The position numbers and the translations under genes were made by a program. The notes beneath the pieces were generated by a model, which was given only the letters and a program-made list of their open reading frames with translations, ran no database searches and had not been told where the DNA came from. Shown piece after piece: positions 50,586 to 58,921 of a DNA stretch of 64,000 bases; the stretch's first letter is position 1, and each line of letters opens with the position of its first letter. The DNA lies in NCBI RefSeq assembly GCF_003719305.1, contig NZ_RARC01000031.1, positions 16,437-80,436 on the forward strand, read 5' to 3'. Origin of the DNA: Mycolicibacterium stellerae. GTDB lineage: Bacteria; Actinomycetota; Actinomycetes; Mycobacteriales; Mycobacteriaceae.

Positions 50586-52082
50586 TCAGGCCGTTGATGA
50601 GACCGCGGGCGCGGCTGCCTCGCGCGCCACCGCCTGATAGTCGCCGAACCGGAAGTCCCTCATCTGTCGAAGATACTGGGTGGCGAAGCCCGGGTACATC
50701 GATGCGTTGAAGCCGTCCTTCGTCAGATACCAGCTGCTGCAGCCCGACATCCAGGTCGTCTTGGTGAGTCGCTTCTGAATTCGCCGGTTGTAGCGTCGCT
50801 GCACGTCCGCGCGGACGTCGAGATAGCGCAGGTTGTCCCGCAGGATCGTGGTGATCCCGCTGACCGCGTACTGAATCTGCCCCTCGACGTAGACGAGCAG
50901 CGAGTTGTGGCCCGGCCCGGAGTTCGGCCCCGTCATGAAGAACAGGTTGGGGTAACCGCTGGCGTTGATGCTCTTGTACGCCTGCGCGCCGTCGGCCCAG
51001 TCTGCGTTGAGTGTCCGTCCGCCGAGCCCGGTGATCGGGTACGGCGGCCCGGTCAGGTGCACGTCATATCCGGTGGCGAACACGACGGCGTCCAGATGGT
51101 GCTCGACACCGTCGCTGGTGCGGATCCCGGCGGGGCTCATCGTGGCGATCGGCCAGTCGATCAGCTTGCAGTTGTCGCGCTGCAGCGCCGGGTAGTAGTC
51201 GCTGGAGATCAGCATCCGTTTGCAGCCGGGCGTGAAGTCCGGCGTCAGCTGCCGTCGCAGCCACGGATCGGACACCTGCGACCGGATGTGCGCCTTGCCG
51301 AGCCGCGCCACCAGCGAGGTGAGCGGGGTGTCCCACACCATGGCGGTGGCGGTGACTTCGTGACCCCAGTACAGCACCTGGCGGGCAAGCTCTTGGGTGG
51401 CAGGCACTTTCGCGAAGAGTTCCTGCGCCGCGGCGGGCATCGAGACGTCCAGCCGGGGTAGCACCCAGCCGGGCGTGCGCTGGAACACCTTGACGAAATC
51501 GGCGCGCTTGACCAGTTCGGGGATGATCTGCACCGCGCTGGCGCCGGTACCGATGACCGCTACCCGCTTTCCGGCGAAGTCGTAGTCGTGGTCCCAGTGT
51601 GCGCTGTGGATCTTGTGGCCCTCGTAGGTGTCGAGACCACGGATGTCCGGCCATTTGTGGTCGGGCAGCGGTCCCGAGGACAGGACTACGGTGCGGGCCC
51701 GGAATCGCTTGTGCGCCGTCGTGGTGAGTGTCCATACGCCTTCTTGTTCGTCGAAGTCGAGCTTGTTGACCTCGACACCGAACTGAATCCGCCTGCGCAG
51801 GTCGAACGTGTCGACCATGGCTTCGATGTGGTCGCAGATCTCACCCGCCGGCGAGTAGGCCCGCGACCAGTTCGGGTTCTTCACGAACGAGAACGAATAC
51901 AGCAATGACGGAACATCGCACGCCGCACCGGGATACGTGTTGTCGCGCCACGTGCCGCCGACGCGGTCCTCGCGTTCGAGGATCACGAAGTCGTCGACAC
52001 CGGCCTGCGTCAGCTTGATGGCGGTGCCGATGCCGGTGAAGCCGGCCCCGACGATCAGCGTGTCGTACACCCTGTCAGCCAT
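50586..52082 (-). CDS. Flavin-containing monooxygenase (MymA/EthA-like)
   Basis: 498 aa. FAD motif LIVGAGFTGIGTAIKL (about residues 9-24), RVGGTWRDNTYPGAACDVPS, BVMO fingerprint with Tyr for Phe (YEGHKIHSAHW) and the NADPH motif VIGTGASAVQIIPEL. It resembles the single-domain actinobacterial monooxygenases such as EthA and MymA (Rv3083). Substrate unknown. It is flanked by one-base gaps to the ferritin-like and MerR genes, so co-transcription is certain in practice. Confidence 0.92.
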   Translation of the reverse strand: MADRVYDTLIVGAGFTGIGTAIKLTQAGVDDFVILEREDRVGGTWRDNTYPGAACDVPSLLYSFSFVKNPNWSRAYSPAGEICDHIEAMVDTFDLRRRIQFGVEVNKLDFDEQEGVWTLTTTAHKRFRARTVVLSSGPLPDHKWPDIRGLDTYEGHKIHSAHWDHDYDFAGKRVAVIGTGASAVQIIPELVKRADFVKVFQRTPGWVLPRLDVSMPAAAQELFAKVPATQELARQVLYWGHEVTATAMVWDTPLTSLVARLGKAHIRSQVSDPWLRRQLTPDFTPGCKRMLISSDYYPALQRDNCKLIDWPIATMSPAGIRTSDGVEHHLDAVVFATGYDVHLTGPPYPITGLGGRTLNADWADGAQAYKSINASGYPNLFFMTGPNSGPGHNSLLVYVEGQIQYAVSGITTILRDNLRYLDVRADVQRRYNRRIQKRLTKTTWMSGCSSWYLTKDGFNASMYPGFATQYLRQMRDFRFGDYQAVAREAAAPAVSSTA

Positions 52083-52083
52083 G

Positions 52084-53004
52084 TCAGGCCGCCGGCTCGT
52101 GGGTCAGTTCGTTGAACCACGACGGGATCGGGCTCAGCAGTTGCTTGGGGTAGCGGTCCGACATCCACACCATGGAGTTGGCAACCAGATGGTAGGGGTG
52201 GCGCGGGTTGGTCACCCATCCTGCGTGCCGCTTGAGCACGCGGTAGGTCGGTACGCGGCGGGTGTGCTGGCCGCGCTCGCCGAGGGTGGAGAACCGCTGC
52301 ACGGCCTTGTACAGCCGCTCGGGCTTCAGGCCCATCGCGACGATCTCGTTGCGCACCCGGTTGAGCAGCGGGACGTACATGATGGTCCCGATGATCAGCC
52401 CCGGCGAGGCGACGCTGCCGACGAAGTCGATGGCCAGTTTGCGCGTCTTGGCGTTGCCGATCATGTCGAGAACCTCGAAATCGACAGCCAGATGCCGTGA
52501 CTCGTCGTTGTTGATCTTCTCGAAGACCTGGTGGCACACCGGGTCGCTGACCTCTTCGAGGAGGAACTTGAGCAGCGCCCCGTCGAGCGCGACCTCGAGC
52601 ATCGGGATGACGGTGCCGAGCACGGCGAGCGACATGCCGTCGGCGAATCGGTCCAGCCAATCCATCGCAAGCCGGATGTTGACGTTCGGCTCCGGCATCT
52701 CACCGTCGTCGAGCATCCCCCAGCGTTTCATCAGCGCGAGTTCGGCGTTGGCGTGGCGCTGCTCCTCGGCGTGGAAGTAGCGGTAGATCTCGGCGATGGT
52801 CGGCGTCGGGGCCTTCTTCGCCAGCGCCGCGAAACCTCTGGCGCCGATGTTCTCGATCCAGCACAGGTCGGCCATGAAGGCCTTCAGTTGGGGCCGCTGC
52901 TCGTCGGTGATGAATTCGGCACCCGGCGCGTCCCAGTCGATATCGGCCAGCGCCCACTGGCGGTCCTTGATCTTCGCCAGCATGACGTCCATGTCGATCG
53001 CCAC
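52084..53004 (-). CDS. Ferritin-like di-iron protein
   Basis: 306 aa. Two carboxylate-histidine pairs suit a di-iron four-helix bundle: E51 in WIENIGARG and E81xxH84 in HAEEQRHANAE, then EVALDGALLKF and DESRH in NNDESRHLAVDFE. The C-terminal region has hydrophobic FVGSVASPGLIIGTIMYVPLL. It is likely a di-iron oxygenase or desaturase-like enzyme acting on lipid or terpenoid substrates; the function is not established. It sits between the SDR and BVMO genes. Confidence 0.78.
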   Translation of the reverse strand: MAIDMDVMLAKIKDRQWALADIDWDAPGAEFITDEQRPQLKAFMADLCWIENIGARGFAALAKKAPTPTIAEIYRYFHAEEQRHANAELALMKRWGMLDDGEMPEPNVNIRLAMDWLDRFADGMSLAVLGTVIPMLEVALDGALLKFLLEEVSDPVCHQVFEKINNDESRHLAVDFEVLDMIGNAKTRKLAIDFVGSVASPGLIIGTIMYVPLLNRVRNEIVAMGLKPERLYKAVQRFSTLGERGQHTRRVPTYRVLKRHAGWVTNPRHPYHLVANSMVWMSDRYPKQLLSPIPSWFNELTHEPAA

Positions 53005-53013
53005 AAGTTCCTC

Positions 53014-53856
53014 CTAGGTCGCGAAACGCGTGCTGAGGCCGGCGGCGCGGGTGTACACCGTCGGAGTAAAACGCTTTATGCCCCAACCGATCCGAGCATC
53101 CGGCTGCGGCATGCAATACAGGCCGCCGCGATCGAGGGTGTCCAGGCAGGTGCGGGCCACCCGGTCGGGGGAGAACCCGGTCCACCGCATCAGCCTGTCG
53201 CCGAGCTGTGTCGATTTGTCGGTGATGCGGCCGGAGTCGACGATGTTGGTCTTGACGAATGTCGGGCACAGCACCGTGACATTGACGCCGGTGCCGCTCA
53301 GTTCTGCGGAGAGTGTCTCCGACAGCGACAGCACGCCGGCCTTGCTCACGTTGTAGGCCGCCATCCCCGGTGCCGCAGCGAATGCCGCGGCGGATGCGAC
53401 GTTGATGATGCCTCCGAGTCGGCCCGAGCGCCCGGCCTCCTTCAAGATCGGCGCGAAGACATGACAACCGTGGATCGGACCCCACAGGTTGATGCCGAGT
53501 ACCCAGTTCCAGTCGTCGATCTCGGTCTCGCCGATCGTCGTGCCACCCGCACCGACGCCTGCGTTGTTGACGACCACGGTCGGCGTGGCGCCCAACCAGT
53601 CTTGGGACACCTTCGCGAGTTGGATGACGTCCTCGAGCTGGGTGACGTCGCAGCGTGTCGCCAATGCCTCACCGCCCGCGGCGACGATGCCGTCGGCCGT
53701 TGTGCGCGCGGTTGTTTCGTCGATATCGCTGCAGACGACCCTGCCCCCTCGGCGGGCGAGCTCGGTGGCGAACGCCGCGCCTATGCCGCTGCCTGCGCCC
53801 GTGATGACCGCGGCGGCGTCGTTACTGCGTTTCGACGACGATCCGAATATGCCCAT
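53014..53856 (-). CDS. Short-chain dehydrogenase/reductase (SadH-like)
   Basis: 280 aa. AVITGAGSGIGAAFATELARRGGRVVCSDID, VVNNAGVG, and the catalytic Ser/Tyr/Lys in VASAAAFAAAPGMAAYNVSKAGVLSLSE. The C-terminal FTPTVYTRAAGLSTRF is typical of mycobacterial SDRs in lipid operons. AGGAGG lies just upstream of the next gene, ten bases away. It would interconvert an alcohol and ketone, feeding or draining the BVMO (inference). Confidence 0.9.
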   Translation of the reverse strand: MGIFGSSSKRSNDAAAVITGAGSGIGAAFATELARRGGRVVCSDIDETTARTTADGIVAAGGEALATRCDVTQLEDVIQLAKVSQDWLGATPTVVVNNAGVGAGGTTIGETEIDDWNWVLGINLWGPIHGCHVFAPILKEAGRSGRLGGIINVASAAAFAAAPGMAAYNVSKAGVLSLSETLSAELSGTGVNVTVLCPTFVKTNIVDSGRITDKSTQLGDRLMRWTGFSPDRVARTCLDTLDRGGLYCMPQPDARIGWGIKRFTPTVYTRAAGLSTRFAT

Positions 53857-53859
53857 TGC

Positions 53860-54867
53860 TCAACCTGCTTCCTGGCCGACGGCGTAGTCGCCGAGCGACT
53901 CTGCGATGAACCGCGCGATGTTTCCCATCGCGGGGGCGGCCTCCGGGGTCATCCGTGGTAGTGCCTGGAAGACGTGCACCTGATCCGGCCAGACCTGCAG
54001 TTCGCATTCGCCGCCAGCGGCGTTGATGTCGGCGGCCAACCGCCTGGCGTCTGCGACGAGCATTTCGGCTCCGCCCGCCTGCACGAGCGTCGCCGGCATC
54101 GGTCGTCCGCCCGCGACGTCAAGCGTCAACCGAGGATGGGCGAGGTCGGTTTTCGCACAATACAACCCGACGAGCCGCTTGGCATCGCGGACACGGATCG
54201 CCGGGTCACGCCGCAGTGCTTCCCTGGTGCGCGACAGCTCGAAGGAGAGATCGATGAGCGGCGACATCAGAACCATCGCCGCCGGGTGGGCGACGTCGGA
54301 CTGCAGCAGCATATCGACGGCAAGGTGGCCGCCCGCCGAGTCGCCTGCGATGATCAACCGCTGCGGTGCCAGGCCGTGCTGGTCGGCCAGCCAGTCCCAT
54401 CCGGTCCGCACATCCGTTGCGGCGGCGGGGAATCGATGACGAGGCGCGAGCCGGTAGTCGACGCCGAATACGGGCAATCCGGTCAGGGTGGACAGCCACG
54501 TCGTCAGTCGGCGGTGCGTGCGGGGCGAGCACAGCGCGTATCCGCTGCCGTGCACGTAGTAGATCGCGCCGTTTCCTCGACGCACACCCGCCGCGAGAAC
54601 CCACTCACCGATCAGCCTTCCGCCACCGGGCATCCGCACATCCACGTGCTCGACCTGCGTTCCCGCAAGAGACGGGCCAAAGGTGTCCATGACACCGGAG
54701 ATGATCCGGCGCGAGGCCCACAGGCCCCAGGCCCGCTCGGGCGGAAGCACCGCACTCACCTGTCGCAGGGTCACGGTGCTGATCGCGGCCACGCCACGGC
54801 TCCTCATCGAGCCGCGGACGGGCAAGTTGTCCGCCACGTCCCGAAGTACAACAGCAAATGTTGACAT
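53860..54867 (-). CDS. HSL-family hydrolase, first gene of the MerR operon
   Basis: 335 aa from the ATG at 54867. HSL motifs: HGSGYALCSPRTHRR (oxyanion, HGSGY in place of HGGGY), DYRLAPRHRFPAAATD, GDSAGGHLAVDM nucleophile, with VQAGGAEMLVADARRLA and WPDQVHVFQAL for acid and His. LipR-like. The assigned start lies inside the 14-bp-arm palindrome; an ATG 20 codons later (54807) is an alternative that would leave the operator untranslated. The lipase-SDR-monooxygenase order recalls the M. tuberculosis mymA operon (Rv3083-Rv3089). Confidence 0.86.
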   Translation of the reverse strand: MSTFAVVLRDVADNLPVRGSMRSRGVAAISTVTLRQVSAVLPPERAWGLWASRRIISGVMDTFGPSLAGTQVEHVDVRMPGGGRLIGEWVLAAGVRRGNGAIYYVHGSGYALCSPRTHRRLTTWLSTLTGLPVFGVDYRLAPRHRFPAAATDVRTGWDWLADQHGLAPQRLIIAGDSAGGHLAVDMLLQSDVAHPAAMVLMSPLIDLSFELSRTREALRRDPAIRVRDAKRLVGLYCAKTDLAHPRLTLDVAGGRPMPATLVQAGGAEMLVADARRLAADINAAGGECELQVWPDQVHVFQALPRMTPEAAPAMGNIARFIAESLGDYAVGQEAG

Positions 54868-54886
54868 TTGTCAATGTCAACATTTG
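54855..54886. promoter_or_regulatory. Perfect 14-bp-arm palindrome at the operon start
   Basis: CAAATGTTGACATT (54855-54868), TGTC, AATGTCAACATTTG (54873-54886). It contains TTGACA boxes on the minus strand with TTGTAC about 17 bases downstream as a possible -10. Size and symmetry suit a MerR or TetR operator; the operon's last gene encodes a MerR protein. Confidence 0.8.
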
Positions 54887-54892
54887 GAGGTG

Positions 54893-56815
54893 TCAGCGAG
54901 GGGGGTCGCCCCGCCAGCTGAAGCTGTTGACGTATTTGCCCATGTCAAGGGCGAGCTGGAGGTTGGCGCCCGAGGGCTTGCCAAGCCCGAAGTCCGGGCC
55001 GAACTGCCGGAACGGTCCGACGGCGGCGGCGATCAACGCGAGGTCGTTCTTCACCGACACCATCGCGATCACCCGCATCCGCATGTAGTTGCTGTTGGCG
55101 CCCTGCGGCCAGCAGTCGGCGACCAGCCCGTACCCGGGCATGTAGCCCACCATCGCATTGGGGATCTCGTAGGCGGTCTTGGTGTCGGGGAAGGTTGCGT
55201 CCACAAGGCCTTTGGCGATGTCCTCTGCGGTCTGCCCGTTTGCGGGCCTGCTCATCAACTGCATGGTGCCGCCGTCACCGCCGAGGAAATCGGCGCGCAC
55301 GCCGGTCGGGCTGGTAGTGATCTTGTACGCCGCCCCCGGTGCCGGATACGAAACGGAGAACGAGCCGTCAGGTGCGGTGAACCGGGGGTTGACTTCGACC
55401 GGCTCGCCGGTCGGCGGGTGCCCGCAGTCCGGCGGGCAGATGTAGCGGGCGGATGGTTTGTGGATGACGACCGACAGGCCGACCAATGCGACCGCGACCA
55501 CCACGATGCCCGCGCCCCACGTCCGCAACAGCCGGGCATACGACGTCCGTCGCACCGGCGTGGCGTCGTACGTCCCGGCCATGACTGAGTAGCCGGGATG
55601 TGTCTCGTCGGTTGTCGGTTCGTCGGGCTCGCGGCTCGTCGGCCGTGCTTCCCGCCGCTCGTTTCTCGACGACCGCGACGCCGCTCTGGTGGCCACACCA
55701 CATGCCGGGCAGAAAGCCATATCCGGTACCACGTGGTTACAGTGCGGACACAACACCGGCTCGTCGGAGTGGATCTCGTCGTGTGCTTCGTGCAGCAATG
55801 CGAGATGAAGCCCGACGCGCAGCAACAGAAGCGCCACCATTGCCACCGACAGATGAACGATCAACTGCAGCCACTGGGGGATGTGCGACACGTCGACGAG
55901 TCCGAGCCCGGCATAGACCGCCACCACGGCGGCGGCGAAGCCGGCGAGAATCGCCCGGATGTATCCGGTGTGCTGGTCGGCCTTGCTCGCGGGCCGGGTG
56001 AACCACAGCGCCGCACCGATGAGCCCTCCGATAGCCGCGGCCGTCACCGGCACCGCTATCCCGCGGATACCCGCCTCGACGAGCAGTGAAGAAATCGGGC
56101 GGGCGCGAGCCACCATGCCGGAGGCGAACTGCGGCGCCAGCCGCGTGATGGTGGCGGCGGCGCTGAAGGTCAGGGCGCCGAGCGCGCCGATCATGAAGCC
56201 GTCCAACGACTCCCGATTCGATTGCCGCAGCAGGCGCACCGCCACCGCAGGCACGAGCATGAGAAGCATGCTGCCGACCGGGACGCCAAGTCCTTCGCGA
56301 AGGAGTCGGCCTGCCGCGATCCCGGTGCCAAGCGGGACCCCGTAGGAGCGGGCCACCGCGGCACCCGTCAACAAGACCCATCCGACTCCCAGCGTGATGC
56401 CCAATCCTGCGGTCAAAAGCAGGTCGCGAGCGGGAAGATCGCGAAACGCATCCGTCTCCCGCAGGTACAGCAGGAACAGCAGCGGAAGCCCAAGTGCGGC
56501 AACGGTGATCAGAGCCGCGGGCATCCGCAACGTCGCGAACGTCACCAGCCCGATCAGCACAAGAGCCAACACGATCCGGAACGGCGTGCGGGATTTGTGC
56601 GGCAGGTTCGGGAACAACGAACTGGCCAATGACGGCAGCAGCAGATGCTCACCAGGGGCTGCGCCGTAGGCGCTGATCCGCAACCAGGACGGCCCAGTTC
56701 CGCGCCGCTCCGTCAGGACGTCGCCGCAGAGCCCGCAGAATTCGCCTGCCGGAACCTCGGTCTGACAGACCCGGCACTCCATCGTCGTGGGGGAGTCCTC
56801 TGTCGGTGCGCTCAT
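54893..56815 (-). CDS. Zinc-ribbon multi-pass membrane protein
   Basis: 640 aa. An N-terminal zinc ribbon (CRVCQTEVPAGEFCGLCG) and a second one after the membrane domain (CPHCNHVVPDMAFCPACG). Between them are about nine hydrophobic segments (for example FRIVLALVLIGLVTFATL, LITVAALGLPLLFLLYL, LLTAGLGITLGVGWVLLTGAA). After the second ribbon comes a linker rich in Arg/Glu, one more helix (GAGIVVVAVALVGLSVVIH) and an extracellular domain of about 170 residues (FTAPDGSFSVSYPAPGAAYKITT...). I do not recognise the family; the ATG overlaps the sedolisin stop, so the two are translated together. Confidence 0.8.
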   Translation of the reverse strand: MSAPTEDSPTTMECRVCQTEVPAGEFCGLCGDVLTERRGTGPSWLRISAYGAAPGEHLLLPSLASSLFPNLPHKSRTPFRIVLALVLIGLVTFATLRMPAALITVAALGLPLLFLLYLRETDAFRDLPARDLLLTAGLGITLGVGWVLLTGAAVARSYGVPLGTGIAAGRLLREGLGVPVGSMLLMLVPAVAVRLLRQSNRESLDGFMIGALGALTFSAAATITRLAPQFASGMVARARPISSLLVEAGIRGIAVPVTAAAIGGLIGAALWFTRPASKADQHTGYIRAILAGFAAAVVAVYAGLGLVDVSHIPQWLQLIVHLSVAMVALLLLRVGLHLALLHEAHDEIHSDEPVLCPHCNHVVPDMAFCPACGVATRAASRSSRNERREARPTSREPDEPTTDETHPGYSVMAGTYDATPVRRTSYARLLRTWGAGIVVVAVALVGLSVVIHKPSARYICPPDCGHPPTGEPVEVNPRFTAPDGSFSVSYPAPGAAYKITTSPTGVRADFLGGDGGTMQLMSRPANGQTAEDIAKGLVDATFPDTKTAYEIPNAMVGYMPGYGLVADCWPQGANSNYMRMRVIAMVSVKNDLALIAAAVGPFRQFGPDFGLGKPSGANLQLALDMGKYVNSFSWRGDPPR

Positions 56816-58419
56816 GCTGTCAGCTTCTGCAGGACAAGGATGTTGCGGACGAGGTTGTCGACGTCCGGGGTGCCGAGTCCGGTAACCAAATCGTATCCGG
56901 GCGCCGCATCAGCCACCGCGTTGCCGCCGAGGGTGACGTCGCGGAAGCCCGGCAGCCTCGAGCCTTCTGCGACCGAGTACAGCAGGGGATTGAGGTCTCC
57001 GAGGAGCCGTCCGCCGTTCTCGAGCAGGTACTGGTTCATCACCGCGGCGAGCCCCGCCCAGATCGGCGCCGACTGAGACGTTCCGCCACCGACCAACTGC
57101 TTGCCGTTGAACACGATCTTGACGCCGGTGAACTGGTCGGCAACGGCGGCGACGTCCGGCGTGAGCCTGCGGCCCTGGTCCCTGTTCGGCAACACCGCTC
57201 TCTGCCACGGCGGCCGGTCGAACAGTGCGGACACCCCGCCACCGCTGCCCAGCGACAGCGGCACGTCGAACCAGGCCTGTTCGGATTGCCATACGCCTGC
57301 GGCATCGGTGGACAGGGTGGTGCCGCCGACATCGGTCATCTCCGGCAGCGATGCGACGGAGTCCAGCCCGATATCGGCGTCACTCGGCGGCGACGACCAG
57401 TCCTGGCCCCCTTTGCATTCCAGGCCGGCGAGGTCACCGCTGGCATTGAAAGCCGTTGTGCCATTTGCATGTGCGTCCGCGATCGCCGACCGCACCGGCG
57501 CGAGATCGGCGGCGGTGATCAGCTTGTCGCAACCCCAGCCGATCGAGAAGCTCCACACCGCACCTGGAAACTGCCGGTCAGCCGACGCCAGCATCTGCGC
57601 GATCTTCTCGTAGACACCGCCGTCGCCCTCGACGGTCGGTCGGGCGTTGATGACCACCTTCTGCGCGTCGGGTGCGACGGCGTGGGCCACCTCGAGGTCC
57701 ATCGTGGTCTCGCCGCGCGGGTTGGCGGGCTGGCCGCCGACAACGGTTGGGGTGAACTTCGGCAACTTGTACAGGCTTGCGAAGCTGTCGAGATCGGCCT
57801 GGTCGAAGCCGTCGAACGCGAAGATCACGATGGTCTGACCCTTGCCGGTGTATCCGGCAGAGGCCAGCTGGCTCACGTTGTAGGTGTTGCGCAGCGCGCT
57901 TGGCTGCAGCCCCATATCCGGCACGTCCAGCGGGAGCATCGGTGGTTTGGACTCGTGATGCGGGATGTAGCTCAGGATGCGGCCGAGTTCGACAACCTCT
58001 GGACGCAGTTGTTCGGGCACCGACGGCTGTTGTGGGGACGCATAGAACAGCTGACCGCGCTGGCCGCGATAGTCGTGTACTTCGACATCGAAGGCGGAGC
58101 CCACCTTGTCTGCCTCGCCCTCGACGACGGCCCAGTTCTTGCCGGGCTGCCATCGCACCGCCAGGCCTTGACCACGGGCCCAGCTGACCAACTGAGTCGG
58201 CTGGGTAGAGTCGCGCAGTTCGACGGTCAGCTGGGTGTCATCGCGGTGCGAGGGTCCGAGATCGGTTGAGGCGCCGAGCAACAGCGCAAAGGGCCCGCCG
58301 ATCACCCGGGGTACGTCATGCGCATGGGTGATCCGCAGATCCGACGCCAGTACAAGCACCCCCGCCGCCGCGATCAACGCCAGCAGTCGGTGCCCGGCGC
58401 CAGTTCGCCTACCGGGCAC
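56812..58419 (-). CDS. Secreted sedolisin (S53 family serine peptidase)
   Basis: 535 aa. Signal or anchor RLLALIAAAGVLVLASDL, a pro-domain (DTQLTVELRDSTQPTQLVSWARGQGL..), then the catalytic domain. Sedolisin residues: E237 and D241 in GETTMDLEVAHAVAPDA, oxyanion D329 in NASGDLAG, nucleophile S448 in GGGTSQSAP. The calcium site FRDVTLG..APGYDLVTGLG is kept. Sedolisins are acid-active, pro-domain-activated endopeptidases. It is the first gene of a coupled pair with the zinc-ribbon membrane protein. Confidence 0.93.
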   Translation of the reverse strand: MPGRRTGAGHRLLALIAAAGVLVLASDLRITHAHDVPRVIGGPFALLLGASTDLGPSHRDDTQLTVELRDSTQPTQLVSWARGQGLAVRWQPGKNWAVVEGEADKVGSAFDVEVHDYRGQRGQLFYASPQQPSVPEQLRPEVVELGRILSYIPHHESKPPMLPLDVPDMGLQPSALRNTYNVSQLASAGYTGKGQTIVIFAFDGFDQADLDSFASLYKLPKFTPTVVGGQPANPRGETTMDLEVAHAVAPDAQKVVINARPTVEGDGGVYEKIAQMLASADRQFPGAVWSFSIGWGCDKLITAADLAPVRSAIADAHANGTTAFNASGDLAGLECKGGQDWSSPPSDADIGLDSVASLPEMTDVGGTTLSTDAAGVWQSEQAWFDVPLSLGSGGGVSALFDRPPWQRAVLPNRDQGRRLTPDVAAVADQFTGVKIVFNGKQLVGGGTSQSAPIWAGLAAVMNQYLLENGGRLLGDLNPLLYSVAEGSRLPGFRDVTLGGNAVADAAPGYDLVTGLGTPDVDNLVRNILVLQKLTA

Positions 58420-58428
58420 CGCGATGCG

Positions 58429-58692
58429 CTAGTTGTCGCCGGGAGGCGCCGTCGGCGCCGGAGGTGCGAGGACCGATGGCGAGAACGGGTTCGGTCCGGT
58501 GGGATCAAGCCGTGGCGCCTTCTCGGTCGGCTCGGCCGGTGCCGTCGTCGTGGTGGTCGTGGTGGTGGTCGAAGTCTCGGGAGCCTTCTCCTCTTCCTTC
58601 GCGCACGCGGCGGAAAGCCCGACCAGGGCGATGATCGCGGCGGCTCCGGCGATGGCCGGAATGCGACGAGCCGATCGACGTGTCGTCATCAT
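58429..58692 (-). CDS. Small threonine-rich lipoprotein (Rv3395A-like position)
   Basis: 87 aa. Signal with lipobox IALVGLSAACAKEE, then a Thr run encoded by repeated GTGGTGGTC-type codons on the plus strand (nine Thr in a row) and a Pro-rich end. Predicted to be anchored on the outer membrane face. It lies ten bases before the sedolisin gene, on the same strand, and is divergent from imuA'. Function unknown. Confidence 0.8.
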   Translation of the reverse strand: MMTTRRSARRIPAIAGAAAIIALVGLSAACAKEEEKAPETSTTTTTTTTTAPAEPTEKAPRLDPTGPNPFSPSVLAPPAPTAPPGDN

Positions 58693-58869
58693 TTTCCTAT
58701 CTGTCCCCCGACTTACTGTGGAACCGCTGTCAATACGGTTCGTCGTTAAAACCTTATCCGATATACGCAGAGTTCCTCAGGCGTTAAGCCGCAGGCGTAC
58801 GGCAACCGAGACCCCGGATTGTGCTGCCGGCGCTTGACGGTGTCGGTAGGCGGGTGTTTACTCGTTGTA

Positions 58870-58885
58870 TCGAACATACTTTCGA
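58870..58885. promoter_or_regulatory. SOS box (LexA site) of imuA'-imuB
   Basis: TCGAAC-ATAC-TTTCGA matches the mycobacterial LexA consensus TCGAAC-N4-GTTCGA with one mismatch. It is 37 bp before the imuA' start, so the mutasome operon is DNA-damage inducible. Confidence 0.9.
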
Positions 58886-58921
58886 ATAGGCAGTGATTCG
58901 GGTGAGGTGGAAGGTGCTGGT

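Noticed and set aside
58865..58921. TTG start of imuA' 19 codons upstream
   Set aside because: It would put the SOS box inside the coding region; the GTG at 58922 fits the promoter and known proteins.
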